NCBI RefSeq assembly: GCF_021916785.1
Contig: NZ_JAKCFC010000001.1
Coordinates: 744,001-808,000, forward strand
Origin: Mycolicibacterium lacusdiani
Lineage (GTDB): Bacteria; Actinomycetota; Actinomycetes; Mycobacteriales; Mycobacteriaceae
Length of the DNA stretch: 64,000 bases
Direction of reading: 5' to 3'
Part shown: positions 55,762-64,000 of the stretch, piece by piece
How the letters are laid out: every line of letters starts with the position of its first letter
Position numbering within the stretch: the first letter of the stretch is position 1
Translations under genes and position numbers: made by a program
The notes under the pieces: generated by a model
What the model saw: only the letters and a program-made list of their open reading frames with translations
Databases searched by the model: none
Told to the model about the DNA's origin: nothing

Positions 55762-56228
55762 TCAGCCGCCGAACAACAGATACAGGCCCAGGAAGGTGTG
55801 TCCGACCATCGTGAGCATCATTGCCAATTGGCCACTGATCTGATGCCGTCGCGTAAGCAGACGCAGCGCCCGGTCGTGCGCGGCAACGACGGCCACGATG
55901 TGTCCAAGGACGACGCAGGACACCTTGATCAACCACTTCACCGACGGATGGGCCGACAGCACGTACACCACGTCGGACCGGTCCAACCCCAGCAGATGCC
56001 ACCCTCGCCCAGTGGATGGGCCAGACGGACGATCGTTTCCTGACCACGCTCAACCGACTACGACAAATGGTGGGCGAAGATGTAGCCCACCACTATTGGT
56101 ATCGAAGAGTGCGTCAGCTCGCCGGGTAGCCGCTAACGGCTTTCTCGATCTACGCCGCCGGTAGCGCGTGCGGCGGCCCAGAACGCGACACCGACGACCG
56201 TCGCGAACACGACGAGTAGCTGTGACGG
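55762..56228 (-). pseudogene. Decayed C-terminal part of the 454-residue membrane protein
   Basis: Minus-strand reading gives 'AARATGGVDRESR', a TAG, 'RLPGELTHSSIPIVVGYIFA', 'HHLS', a second TAG, 'SVERGQETIVRLAHPLGE', a one-base frameshift, then 'GWHLLGLDRSDVVYVLSAHP' and 'ISGQLAMMLTMVGHTFLGLY'. This aligns with roughly the last 140 residues of the protein at 1700-3064. Two stops and a frameshift show it is dead; the N-terminal two thirds are absent. Confidence 0.85.
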
Positions 56229-56356
56229 TACGCAAGAGCGACGCAGCCTAAGCCTCGCTCGGCACAGGTACCGATGGCGGCAGAGCCACCTACGGGGTCG
56301 CCTGGCCAATCCGCTGCCGCCACACCCAGCCTTCTACCCGTCCGCCAGAACGAGAC

Positions 56357-56905
56357 TTACTCAGCGGTGGGCTGGTCGCGAAGCAGCGCCGCTTGCACCG
56401 CGGCGGCATCCCAGCCATCGCGCACCGCGTCGCGCAGCGCCACCGATCGTGCGCGCCGCACACCGCGACTGTCGAAGCGCCGCACCGCATGGCGGCCGCC
56501 GCCGCGACGCATCCGCGCCATCCGCTCCATGTTGTCGCCCTGGGAACCCGACACGACGTGCTGTCGCACGTCGGCATCGGCCGTGATCTTCACGCACACC
56601 GGGTTGTCGCATTCGTGCAAACCCAGCACCCCCGCAGCCACGGTTCCGCTTGCGATCGCCAACGCGTAACGGTGCGGCCGCACGCAGAACCCCACGCCGT
56701 CGCGCGTGAGGTAGAACCGGCCGTAGCCATCGGCGCCGATGGCACCGATCCAGATGTCGCAGTCCGAACGCGTTGGCCCGCAGACGACGTGACTGTCGAA
56801 GCGCGCGATCTCCGCGGCGTGCCGACGCCGATCAACGATTAGTTGGCCAGCGCTTCGCGTGGCCGCTGACCCTACGTCCGTGCACTGACGTTCAGCACGC
56901 CCCAC
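56357..56905 (-). CDS. HNH-type endonuclease-like protein
   Basis: About 182 residues from GTG 56905 (start uncertain). The middle has the beta-beta-alpha nuclease pattern 'GVLGLHECDNPVCVKITADA', with His and the Cys pair, and 'HVVSGSQGDNMERMARMRRGG', as in small HNH proteins carried by mycobacterial plasmids and phages. An upstream motif 'CDIWIGAIGADGYGRFY' resembles their N-terminal sheet. The C terminus ('RDAVRDGWDAAAVQAALL') is helical. Role unknown; perhaps in DNA processing or defence during transfer. It is in the plasmid-type block next to the relaxase. Confidence 0.65.
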   Translation of the reverse strand: MGRAERQCTDVGSAATRSAGQLIVDRRRHAAEIARFDSHVVCGPTRSDCDIWIGAIGADGYGRFYLTRDGVGFCVRPHRYALAIASGTVAAGVLGLHECDNPVCVKITADADVRQHVVSGSQGDNMERMARMRRGGGRHAVRRFDSRGVRRARSVALRDAVRDGWDAAAVQAALLRDQPTAE

Positions 56906-56945
56906 GGCGGGCGTCGGCGCCCCGCCGCACGCGCGCCGCGGGGAG

Positions 56946-57158
56946 CTACTGGTTCGGCGTGGCATCTGATGTCCCGTCCAACAGTGCCTGTCGCCTCTCC
57001 AGCTCGCGCTCGATGATGGACCCCGCGCGCTCGACGTTGCGAGGGTCTGCGCGCACGTGGCGCAGCGCGTCGTCGGTGTGCGCGACGGCGAGCGGATCCC
57101 ACTCGGGGGTGGTGAAACCCTCTTAGTCGTGCACCACGATCGGCGCCTCATGGCTCAA
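56946..57158 (-). pseudogene. Small plasmid gene interrupted by a stop
   Basis: From a TTG at 57158 with GGAGGG upstream, the frame reads 'MSHEAPIVVHD', a TAA at 57123-57125, then 'EGFTTPEWDPLAVAHTDDAL', 'RHVRADPRNVERAGSIIERE' and on to a stop at 56946. The second part has strong coding character. The TAA may have replaced a Tyr or Glu codon, or the true start is the GTG in 'RHVRADP'. Confidence 0.5.
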
Positions 57159-57263
57159 TGGTCGCCCTCCGGTGGCCTCCTGCATCAGGCCGTGGCCGCA
57201 TTCGGCTCGGCGTCACCGGGGTAGGCAACCCCCCGCGCTCGTCGCTCTTCTCGCCGACGTCGC

Positions 57264-57656
57264 CTAGTGCGCATGCGAACCGTTGCTGGGCATGGACTTC
57301 TCGTCTCTCGGAGCGTGCCGCAGCATGGTCCGAACGATTCCGATTCCGACGTCTGTCCGTGCGGCGATGGTCGTCAGCGTCTCACCACGGTCCTGCATGC
57401 GTGCGACCGCTGCGCCTGCCTTCGCCCGGTGCGTGGCCACTCGCTTGGCAGCGTCGGCGTCGACCTGCGCGCGCAGCTGGGCCAGGCGCTCGTTCTTCCA
57501 GACCTCGACCTCGGAGAGCTTGCCGACCTCGTAGAGGAAGTTCGTGGCGTCGTCGATGTTCGCCTTGTCCCGCGCCGCGCGCGCTTCATTGGCGCGCCGG
57601 TTCGCTTCCACGGCCCGTCGCCGGGCTTCCAACTTGGACGTTCCTGCTGCTGTCAT
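57264..57656 (-). CDS. Coiled-coil/HTH accessory protein next to the relaxase
   Basis: 130 residues from ATG 57656. Residues 8-95 are highly charged and helical ('LEARRRAVEANRRANEARAA', 'KLSEVEVWKNERLAQLRAQV'). The end has a helix-turn-helix-like segment ('GETLTTIAARTDVGIGIVRT'). It is divergent from the relaxase gene across the presumed oriT. This size, composition and place are those of relaxosome accessory or transfer-regulating proteins on actinobacterial plasmids, though I cannot assign a family. Confidence 0.65.
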   Translation of the reverse strand: MTAAGTSKLEARRRAVEANRRANEARAARDKANIDDATNFLYEVGKLSEVEVWKNERLAQLRAQVDADAAKRVATHRAKAGAAVARMQDRGETLTTIAARTDVGIGIVRTMLRHAPRDEKSMPSNGSHAH

Positions 57657-57884
57657 GACCGGGACACTAAAACCGGTCGGGCTGGACGTGCCACCACCAC
57701 AGCCACATTCGCCGTCCACCAATTTTTTCGTCGGCGCCCCTGCCGCAGCACCGCACCTCACTCACCCACCGCGCAGCCCGCCCGTTCACCAGCGCCGCAC
57801 CGCCCGCTCAGCTCACCCCCTCACAGCCACCTCCCACGGCCCAACGACAGACCACACACCTCTTGCACTCAGGAAGCCCGGCAG

Positions 57885-57938
57885 TCTAAGAGTTTTCTAA
57901 GAACCTCCGGTTTGGTGGTGGCTTCGCCAACCCCGGAG
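57885..57938. other. oriT: Possible origin of transfer (oriT)
   Basis: In the 313-base divergent region before the relaxase, a direct repeat TCTAAGA (57885 and 57896, 11 bp apart) is followed by a stem-loop whose arms are CTCCGG (57905) and CCGGAG (57933), with extra pairing of TTTGG and CCAA. MobF nic sites are commonly next to such an inverted repeat close to the relaxase gene. The nic position cannot be told. Confidence 0.4.
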
Positions 57939-57969
57939 TTCGTAGCGTGCGGCGCATGCGGACACCGGC

Positions 57970-60900
57970 GTGCGCGTCATGGTGATGACGCTGCACAAGC
58001 TGACCGCCGGGGACGGATACCTGTACCTGGTGCGGCAGGTCGCTGCCTCCGACAGCACCGAGCGGGGCCGCTCGACCCTGGCTGACTACTACTCCGCCAA
58101 GGGTGAATCGCCGGGACGCTGGATGGGACGCGGCCTGGCCGCTCTGTCCGACACCGGTCGCAGCGAGGTCAGTCCGCAAGCCCGCGAGGAACTTTGGACT
58201 GTCGACGAGGGATCGAGCGTCGATGAATCGCAGATGCGCAACCTCTACGGGGTGGGATTGCATCCCAACGCTGACCGCATCTCGACCTACGTCAACAGTC
58301 ACGGATCGGGCGCGCCGCGGGCAGCCGGTCGGCTTGGGCGTAAGTTCCACGTCCGCGACGGCGAGCCAGAGTTCGCGCGCCGTTTGGCGGTGGCTTTCCG
58401 CGACCACAACGCCGAAGTCGGCGCGCATTGGAACGCCACCATCGGCCCCGAGATCCGCTCGCAGATCCGCACTCGGGTCGCCGTGGAGTTGTTCGGCGAG
58501 GAGTACGGTCGCCCGCCCGCCGATGACCGCGAACTATCCGGGTTCATCGCCCGCAACACCCGCGCGAAGACCACCGCTGTGGCCGGCTATGACCTGACGT
58601 TCTCGCCGGTGAAATCCGTCTCGGCACTGTGGGCCATAGCCCCGTTACCGGTGTCCGAGCAGATCGAAGCCGCTCACGATGCGGCCGTGGCCGACGTCCT
58701 GGAATGGCTGCAAGATCAGGCCGCATTCACCCGCACCGGCGCCGGTGGTATCGCCCAGGTCGACACCGAAGGGCTCATCGCCGCGGTGTTCACCCACCGC
58801 GATTCCCGCGCCGGGGATCCCGACCTGCACACCCACGTCGCGATCTCCAACAAGGTGTCCTATGTCGACGCCAACGGGGTGCGCCGCTGGCTCGCTTTGG
58901 ACGGCCAACCCCTGCACCGCGTCACCGTCGCGGCCTCGGAGTTGTACAACACCCGACTGGAAGCCCATTTGATCTCCAGGCTGGGTGTGCGCTTCGCCGA
59001 ACAGTCCCGTGGGCGGGGCAAGCGCCCGGTGCGTGAAATCGTCGGAATGTCAGCGAAATTGATGGAGCGATGGTCAAGTCGCCGTGCAGCGATCAAGGCC
59101 CGCACCGCCGAGCTGGCCAAGCAGTTTCAGACCGATCACGGACGCGAACCAACCAACGTCGAGATCATCGCACTGGCCCAGCAAGCAACCCTGGAATCGC
59201 GCGAGGCCAAGCACGAGCCGCGCTCACTCGGCGAACAGCGTCAGGAGTGGCACACCCAAGCCGTCGAGGTCCTTGGAGAACGCGGCGTGAACCAGATGCT
59301 GGCCGACACGTTGGCCGCACCGCAGACCACCCGCGAGACCGTCACGATCGACGAGGAATGGATCGCGTCGCGCGCTGGCGAACTCATCGCCACGGTGTCC
59401 GAAACCCGGGCCACCTGGCAGCGCCACCACGTGCGCGCCGAAGCGCTGCGCATGGCGCGCGGCCACGACGTGGCGCACGATGTCGCACTGGTCGAAAGAC
59501 TCACCGATACCGCCCTCGGAGAGGGCTTCTCGGTACCGCACGCCCGCGTCGAAGACGCCGAGCTGGGTGAGCCTGTCGCATTGCGTCGCCGCGACGGTGC
59601 CAGCGTCTACCGCCGCCACGGCGTCGCGCTCTACACCAGCAAGGAAACACTGGCCGCCGAGCAGCGGATCCTGGACGCGGTGCACCGCGGCGACGGACGT
59701 GTCGCAAGCGCCGCCGACGTCGAACTGGCGCTCGCCGATTCGACGGCGCGAGGGCGCACACTCAACCCCGGCCAGGCCGCACTGGTCACCGAAATGGCCA
59801 CCGCGGGGCGTCGTGTCGCACTCGCACTCGCCCCGGCCGGAACCGGCAAAACCACGGCCATGGCAGCGCTGGCGCACGCGTGGCGCAGCTCGGGCGGACA
59901 CGTCATCGGATTGGCCCCCACCGCCGACGCGGCGATCGTGCTCGGGGAGGACCTGGGCGCCACCACTGACACCTTGAACAAGTACGTGTGGTCGGCCGAT
60001 CCGGCCAGGGCCGCGACGTCCCGTGTGCCCGAATGGTTCACCCACGTTGGGCCCGACACGTTGATCGTGGTCGATGAGGCCGGCAAGGCCGCTACCGCCG
60101 GGCTGGACGCGATGATCACCGACGCGCTGCGCAAGGGCGCCAGCGTGCGCCTGATCGGTGATGACGGACAGCTCTCGTCGATCTCGGCCGGCGGCATTCT
60201 GCGCGACATTGCCGAGGCCACCGACGCCCTCACCCTGAGCGAAGTCGTGCGGTTCACGTCCCCGGCCGAAGCGGCCGCCGGCCTCGCGCTGCACGACGCC
60301 GACCCGGCCGGAATCGGCTTCTACATCGACCATCACCGCATCCACGTCGGCACCGACGAGACCGCCGCCGACATGGCCTATCAGGCCTGGCGCGCCGACC
60401 TCGCTGCCGGCGGGGATTCGATCCTGCTCGCCCCGACCAACGACGTCATCAACGAGCTCAACGCCCGCGCCCGCCTCGACCGTCTGGCCACCGACCCCGA
60501 GGCCGCCAAGGCGCCCACGGTCGTGCTGGCCGATCAGCTGCACGCCAGCGTCGGAGACACCATCCGCACCCGCAAGAACAACCGCCGAATCACGATCGGA
60601 CGCAACGATTTCGTGCGCAACGGCTACCGCTACACCATCACCGAAGTCCTGCCCGAGGGCGGCGTGGAAGCCCGCCATCTGCGCAGCGGGCGCATCGTGA
60701 CGCTGCCGGCGGACTACATCGCAGAACACGTCACGCTGGGATACGCGGCCACCATCGACTCCGCACAGGGTTTGACCGCCGGCGGCCGCGACACCAGGGG
60801 CACCTGCCACATCGTCGGCTCCGACATGCTGACCCGCCAACACCTCTACGTCGCGCTGACCCGCGGCACCGACGAAAACCACCTCTACCTGTCCACGGCC

Positions 60901-63831
60901 GAGGGCGACCCGCACCGACTGCTCTCCCCCAAGGCCACCCACCCCGAAACCGCGGTCGACGTGCTGACCAGGATCTTGGCCCGCGACGGCGCCCAGGTCT
61001 CGGCGACCACCGCCGCCCGCGAGGCCGCCGACCCCGCCATGCGTCTGCAGGCGGCGGCCGATATGTACTACGACGCACTCGGTGCCGCCGCCGAGAACCG
61101 TCTCGGCGTCGGTGCCCGTGATCGTCTCGATGCCATTGCCGACGCGGTGATCCCGCAGTTGAGCCAGCGTGAGGCCTGGCCAGTGCTGCGCCGCAACCTG
61201 TCCGTCCTGGCCCTGCGTGGGGCTGACCCGCGCGAGCTGCTCACCGAGGCGCTGGCCAAGGGCAGCGTCTCCGACGCCGCGGACCCCGCCGCGGTGCTCG
61301 ATCACCGCATCGACCCCGCCGGAACGCATTCCTCCGGCATCGGGGTGCTGCGCTGGCTTCCCGCCGTCCCCCGAGCACTGGCCGACGACCCGCAGTGGGG
61401 CGGCTATCTGGCCCGCCGCGAGGCACTCGTGGAGAGTTTGGCCGAGGAGATCCGCGAGCGCGCACGCGGCTGGACCAATGCGACCGCCCCCGCCTGGGCG
61501 CGCCCCCTGATCACGGTGAACCCGGTCCTGACCGCAGAAATCGCGGTGTTCCGCGCCGCCACCGGAGTCGCCGAGGCCGAAACCCGCATCACCGGTGCCC
61601 GCCAATTCCCGGTGCGCACCCGCGGTGTGCAGGCCGCGCTGCAGCGCCAGGCCGCTACCGACATCGGCCGCCGCAGCGCCGATACCTCCCGCTGGAATGA
61701 CGTCATCGACGGCATCGACCCGCGCTTGCGCGCGGATGCCTACTGGCCGCAACTGGCCGCTCAGCTGGTTCAGGCCGCCCGTATCACCCCGCACCTGCGC
61801 CAGATCATCACCACCGCGGCAGAGCAAGGGCCGCTGCCTGACGAGCTGCCCGTGGCCGCACTGTGGTGGCGTATCTCCGGCGCGCTGTCTCCGACCGCCA
61901 CCTTGGCCACCACCCATTCGCGGCTTCGCCCGCCCTGGGTCACCGATATCGACGTCGTGTTCGGGACCGCGCTCGCCGAAACCATCACCTCTGACCCCGC
62001 CTGGCCCGGGCTGGTGGCCGCGATCAGTGCCGCTGACCCGCACAAGTGGACACCGCGGGATCTGTTGCACGTCGCCGCCGAGCAGCTCGCCGACGCCATT
62101 GACGAGGACCATCCGATCCCGCCCGGCGATTACGCCCGGCTCATCACCTACACCGTCGATTCGTTCACCCATCGCCTCCAGGCCCGCCTCGGCGTGGACT
62201 TCGAGGACCTGCCCACCCCCGAGGATGCGCCGCCGGACCCCGCCGAGGAAGCACTGTTTCCGCCCGACCCGCAAGCTCCCCACGTGCACGTCGAGGAGCA
62301 CCCGCCCGTCGACGACTACTTCAACCTCGCTGCGCCCGAAGACGCCGACGCCGTCGAATACGGGTCAGAAGAATATGCCGGTCTGCAATTTGAAGACCTC
62401 TCAGCACATCGCCCTACACCCGAATGGGGCACGACTATGGACGCATTTGCCGCGCTGCGCGCCGAATACCGGAATGTCTGCGACGAAATCCAAACTCTTG
62501 CCGCCGCTATTCGCGCCGGAAATGGCCCGGCGCTGCGCGCCGCCGTCGACGAACTGGTGCGCATGCGCCGCCAGGTCGATGCCGATCGCCCCTACAGCCA
62601 CGCCGTCACCGACGTGATGGAGCAGTGGGCCGACGCCGACGGCGCCTACAACGACACCCTGCGTCTGATCGAGCACTCGCGCACCCAGCTCGACCTCCTA
62701 CTGACCAACCCCGACGCCGACGAACTCGACATCATCTCGGCCCGCCAGCAGATCGCCTTCTACACCGACCTGCTCCCCGACCAGCCACCCGCTCTGCAGT
62801 TCCAGCAGGCCCTGGCCAACGCCCAGGCCGCCCGCGCCGCGGCCGCCGGCGGCGCCGACAAGATCGTCAACGAGCGCGACATCGCCGCCGCCCGCCGCGA
62901 CGCCGAACGCGCCGACCTTGCCACCCTCAACGCGCTGCGGGTACGGCGCCCGGTGCTGCGCCGCGAACTTGAACGCGCCGAGCGCGACATCGCCACCGCG
63001 TTCGCCGCCGCCCAGACCGCCACCTCCGACACCCTCGAACAGCTCCTCGACTCGGCACGCTCGGAAGTCGCTCTCCTCCAGGTCGCCGGCCACCTGGACC
63101 CCAAGCGCACTCCGCTGCTCATCCCCGACGCCGCACTGTCCGGCCTCGAACCCCAGACCGCCGACCGCCTCAAATCCGTGGCCGCGCAACCCTATCGACT
63201 CGCCGTCATCCGCGCCGACATCACCGACAGCGAAACCGCCGCAGCCCTCTACACCCTGCGCAACGCCGCCAACGCCGAAGACCGCAAGGTGCTGTGGCTC
63301 GCGCCCAACGACGCCAGCTCGACCCCCGCCCACGACGCCGAACTGGCTGACACCATCACCACCATCGAGCACGCCCACCAGCAGGTCAGTGAGCAGCAAT
63401 GGGCACTGCCGCCCGGCGCCATCGTCGTCATCGAGGATCCCGCGGCGGCTGAGTCCGGCCAGCTCGTCGACCTCGCCCGCCACGCCGCGGCCGCAGATGC
63501 CCGACTCATCCTTCTCGAACCCCGCACCAGCCGCGGGCCCAGCTCGTCGGCGGTGCAGCTGCTCACGCGATCGCTGCCCTGGAACCACACCCTCACGACC
63601 ACCACGTCAGCGCCGGAAGATCCGCTCCTGGCGTCGACGCCGGCAGTCATGCTGGCCGACCGCCTCGGCCGCGCACGCCTCAGCGAACCGTGGCAGCAGC
63701 TGCTCAGCCAGTACGACACCGCAGCCTCGGCGGTCCGCTCCGCCCAGCGTCGCCACCTCGCCCTGGGATGGCGTACCCAAGCCCGCTCGGCCGACCGCGA
63801 CCCCGCCCTCGGCGCCAGCATCGACGACTAA
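57970..63831 (+). CDS. traI: MobF-family conjugative relaxase-helicase (TraI/TrwC-like)
   Basis: 1953 residues; starts at GTG 57970, ATG 57979 or ATG 57985. Residues 1-400 are a TrwC-type relaxase: N-terminal Tyr residues in 'DGYLYLVRQVA' and 'LADYYSAKG', and the metal-binding three-His motif in 'HRDSRAGDPDLHTHVAISN'. Residues about 580-1000 are a RecD-like helicase with Walker A 'PAGTGKTTAMAALAHAW', Walker B 'LIVVDEAGKA' and 'YAATIDSAQGLTA'. The remaining 950 residues are Ala/Asp-rich and partly coiled, with no motif I can name. It nicks and unwinds the plasmid at oriT for conjugation. Confidence 0.93.
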   Translation: MRVMVMTLHKLTAGDGYLYLVRQVAASDSTERGRSTLADYYSAKGESPGRWMGRGLAALSDTGRSEVSPQAREELWTVDEGSSVDESQMRNLYGVGLHPNADRISTYVNSHGSGAPRAAGRLGRKFHVRDGEPEFARRLAVAFRDHNAEVGAHWNATIGPEIRSQIRTRVAVELFGEEYGRPPADDRELSGFIARNTRAKTTAVAGYDLTFSPVKSVSALWAIAPLPVSEQIEAAHDAAVADVLEWLQDQAAFTRTGAGGIAQVDTEGLIAAVFTHRDSRAGDPDLHTHVAISNKVSYVDANGVRRWLALDGQPLHRVTVAASELYNTRLEAHLISRLGVRFAEQSRGRGKRPVREIVGMSAKLMERWSSRRAAIKARTAELAKQFQTDHGREPTNVEIIALAQQATLESREAKHEPRSLGEQRQEWHTQAVEVLGERGVNQMLADTLAAPQTTRETVTIDEEWIASRAGELIATVSETRATWQRHHVRAEALRMARGHDVAHDVALVERLTDTALGEGFSVPHARVEDAELGEPVALRRRDGASVYRRHGVALYTSKETLAAEQRILDAVHRGDGRVASAADVELALADSTARGRTLNPGQAALVTEMATAGRRVALALAPAGTGKTTAMAALAHAWRSSGGHVIGLAPTADAAIVLGEDLGATTDTLNKYVWSADPARAATSRVPEWFTHVGPDTLIVVDEAGKAATAGLDAMITDALRKGASVRLIGDDGQLSSISAGGILRDIAEATDALTLSEVVRFTSPAEAAAGLALHDADPAGIGFYIDHHRIHVGTDETAADMAYQAWRADLAAGGDSILLAPTNDVINELNARARLDRLATDPEAAKAPTVVLADQLHASVGDTIRTRKNNRRITIGRNDFVRNGYRYTITEVLPEGGVEARHLRSGRIVTLPADYIAEHVTLGYAATIDSAQGLTAGGRDTRGTCHIVGSDMLTRQHLYVALTRGTDENHLYLSTAEGDPHRLLSPKATHPETAVDVLTRILARDGAQVSATTAAREAADPAMRLQAAADMYYDALGAAAENRLGVGARDRLDAIADAVIPQLSQREAWPVLRRNLSVLALRGADPRELLTEALAKGSVSDAADPAAVLDHRIDPAGTHSSGIGVLRWLPAVPRALADDPQWGGYLARREALVESLAEEIRERARGWTNATAPAWARPLITVNPVLTAEIAVFRAATGVAEAETRITGARQFPVRTRGVQAALQRQAATDIGRRSADTSRWNDVIDGIDPRLRADAYWPQLAAQLVQAARITPHLRQIITTAAEQGPLPDELPVAALWWRISGALSPTATLATTHSRLRPPWVTDIDVVFGTALAETITSDPAWPGLVAAISAADPHKWTPRDLLHVAAEQLADAIDEDHPIPPGDYARLITYTVDSFTHRLQARLGVDFEDLPTPEDAPPDPAEEALFPPDPQAPHVHVEEHPPVDDYFNLAAPEDADAVEYGSEEYAGLQFEDLSAHRPTPEWGTTMDAFAALRAEYRNVCDEIQTLAAAIRAGNGPALRAAVDELVRMRRQVDADRPYSHAVTDVMEQWADADGAYNDTLRLIEHSRTQLDLLLTNPDADELDIISARQQIAFYTDLLPDQPPALQFQQALANAQAARAAAAGGADKIVNERDIAAARRDAERADLATLNALRVRRPVLRRELERAERDIATAFAAAQTATSDTLEQLLDSARSEVALLQVAGHLDPKRTPLLIPDAALSGLEPQTADRLKSVAAQPYRLAVIRADITDSETAAALYTLRNAANAEDRKVLWLAPNDASSTPAHDAELADTITTIEHAHQQVSEQQWALPPGAIVVIEDPAAAESGQLVDLARHAAAADARLILLEPRTSRGPSSSAVQLLTRSLPWNHTLTTTTSAPEDPLLASTPAVMLADRLGRARLSEPWQQLLSQYDTAASAVRSAQRRHLALGWRTQARSADRDPALGASIDD

Positions 63832-64000
63832 CAGCCACGAATCCGGCTCTGGTGGTCGACTTTTGCGCGCACCGCCCGCCAGCATCCCGTGGCGAGCCGC
63901 CCGACGGGACCCGCTGCCGCGTTCGAAGCTTCGGTAAGAAGGCCAGCACGACAGAGTTGCCCTGCCGGCGGGTTGACGGCGCTACCCGGGACATCGGCGA
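63832..64000. other. Window end after the relaxase gene
   Basis: No start of another gene with a ribosome site is visible before the edge. Confidence 0.4.

Noticed and set aside
59224..62301. A 1025-codon open frame on the minus strand inside the relaxase gene
   Set aside because: Gly/Val/Asp-rich with no domain pattern; it is the antisense of the codon-biased relaxase gene, whose motifs are unmistakable.

Overview
The window looks like accessory DNA of a fast-growing mycobacterium (Mycolicibacterium-type), most likely a conjugative or mobilizable plasmid rather than core chromosome. It is GC-rich. The proteins are mycobacterial in flavour: CtpA-like and CtpD-like metal ATPases, a CmtR-like ArsR sensor, RipA/RipC-like NlpC/P60 hydrolases, L,D-transpeptidases and an aa3-type CtaD/CtaE. 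A 1953-residue MobF relaxase-helicase sits at the right end. A tyrosine integrase runs off the left edge beside a 3'-tRNA-like attachment core flanked on both sides by 11-bp-spaced direct repeats, as expected of an attP. No transposase was recognised.

Layout: 0-0.5 kb integrase and attP. 1-3.1 kb small membrane protein, cupredoxin-like lipoprotein and polytopic membrane protein. 3.1-6.2 kb nucleotide cyclase-YHS fusion, isoprenylcysteine methyltransferase-like protein, CmtR-like regulator, CDF-like transporter and DUF3703 fragment. 6.4-11.8 kb serine hydrolase, CopC, AraC-type regulator, fatty-acid hydroxylase, a second ArsR/CDF pair and a His-rich membrane protein. 12-18.3 kb copper operon (copZ, HxH secreted protein, copA, YHS protein, copB) behind two CsoR/RicR-type operators. 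18.3-24.3 kb pseudogenes, methyltransferase plus orphan response regulator, NlpC/P60 hydrolase and a BlaI/M56 pair. 25-31.3 kb two-component system, DUF305 lipoprotein, L,D-transpeptidase, Met-rich small protein and DsbA-like protein. 31.4-39.2 kb CopD-CtaG fusion, second L,D-transpeptidase, CbtA-like protein, second cyclase-YHS fusion and a CtpD-like ATPase. 40-46 kb acyltransferase, CcsB and CtaD. 46-56.2 kb M23 peptidase, second BlaI/M56 pair, DUF305, CtaG, ResA, third L,D-transpeptidase, RipC-like hydrolase and CtaE. 56.3-64 kb plasmid functions: HNH protein, small accessory genes, possible oriT and relaxase.

Two regulatory networks can be read from the DNA. First, a 17-bp dyad of form TAC-N11-GTA (best copy TACGTAGCGACTACGTA at 52102) recurs in front of ctaD, ctaE, the ResA and L,D-transpeptidase genes, DUF305, the RipC-like and RipB-like hydrolases and several small ORFs, with weaker copies before the M23 peptidase and a blaI gene. 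I infer it is the operator of the two BlaI-family repressors. It would tie an accessory cytochrome oxidase and its maturation factors to cell-wall remodelling enzymes. Second, a 17-bp direct-repeat box TCTTYAMCGWWTCTTCA lies before the two-component system itself, the DUF305 lipoprotein and the L,D-transpeptidase at 28439. It is the probable response-regulator site.

Decay is widespread. A ctaE/116-aa gene/454-aa membrane-gene module is present in inverted orientation at 1.7-3.4 kb and 54.8-56.2 kb, and each copy has lost a different member. AraC, NlpC, DUF3703 and hydrolase remnants also occur. Functions are inferred from motifs only; no database search was run.
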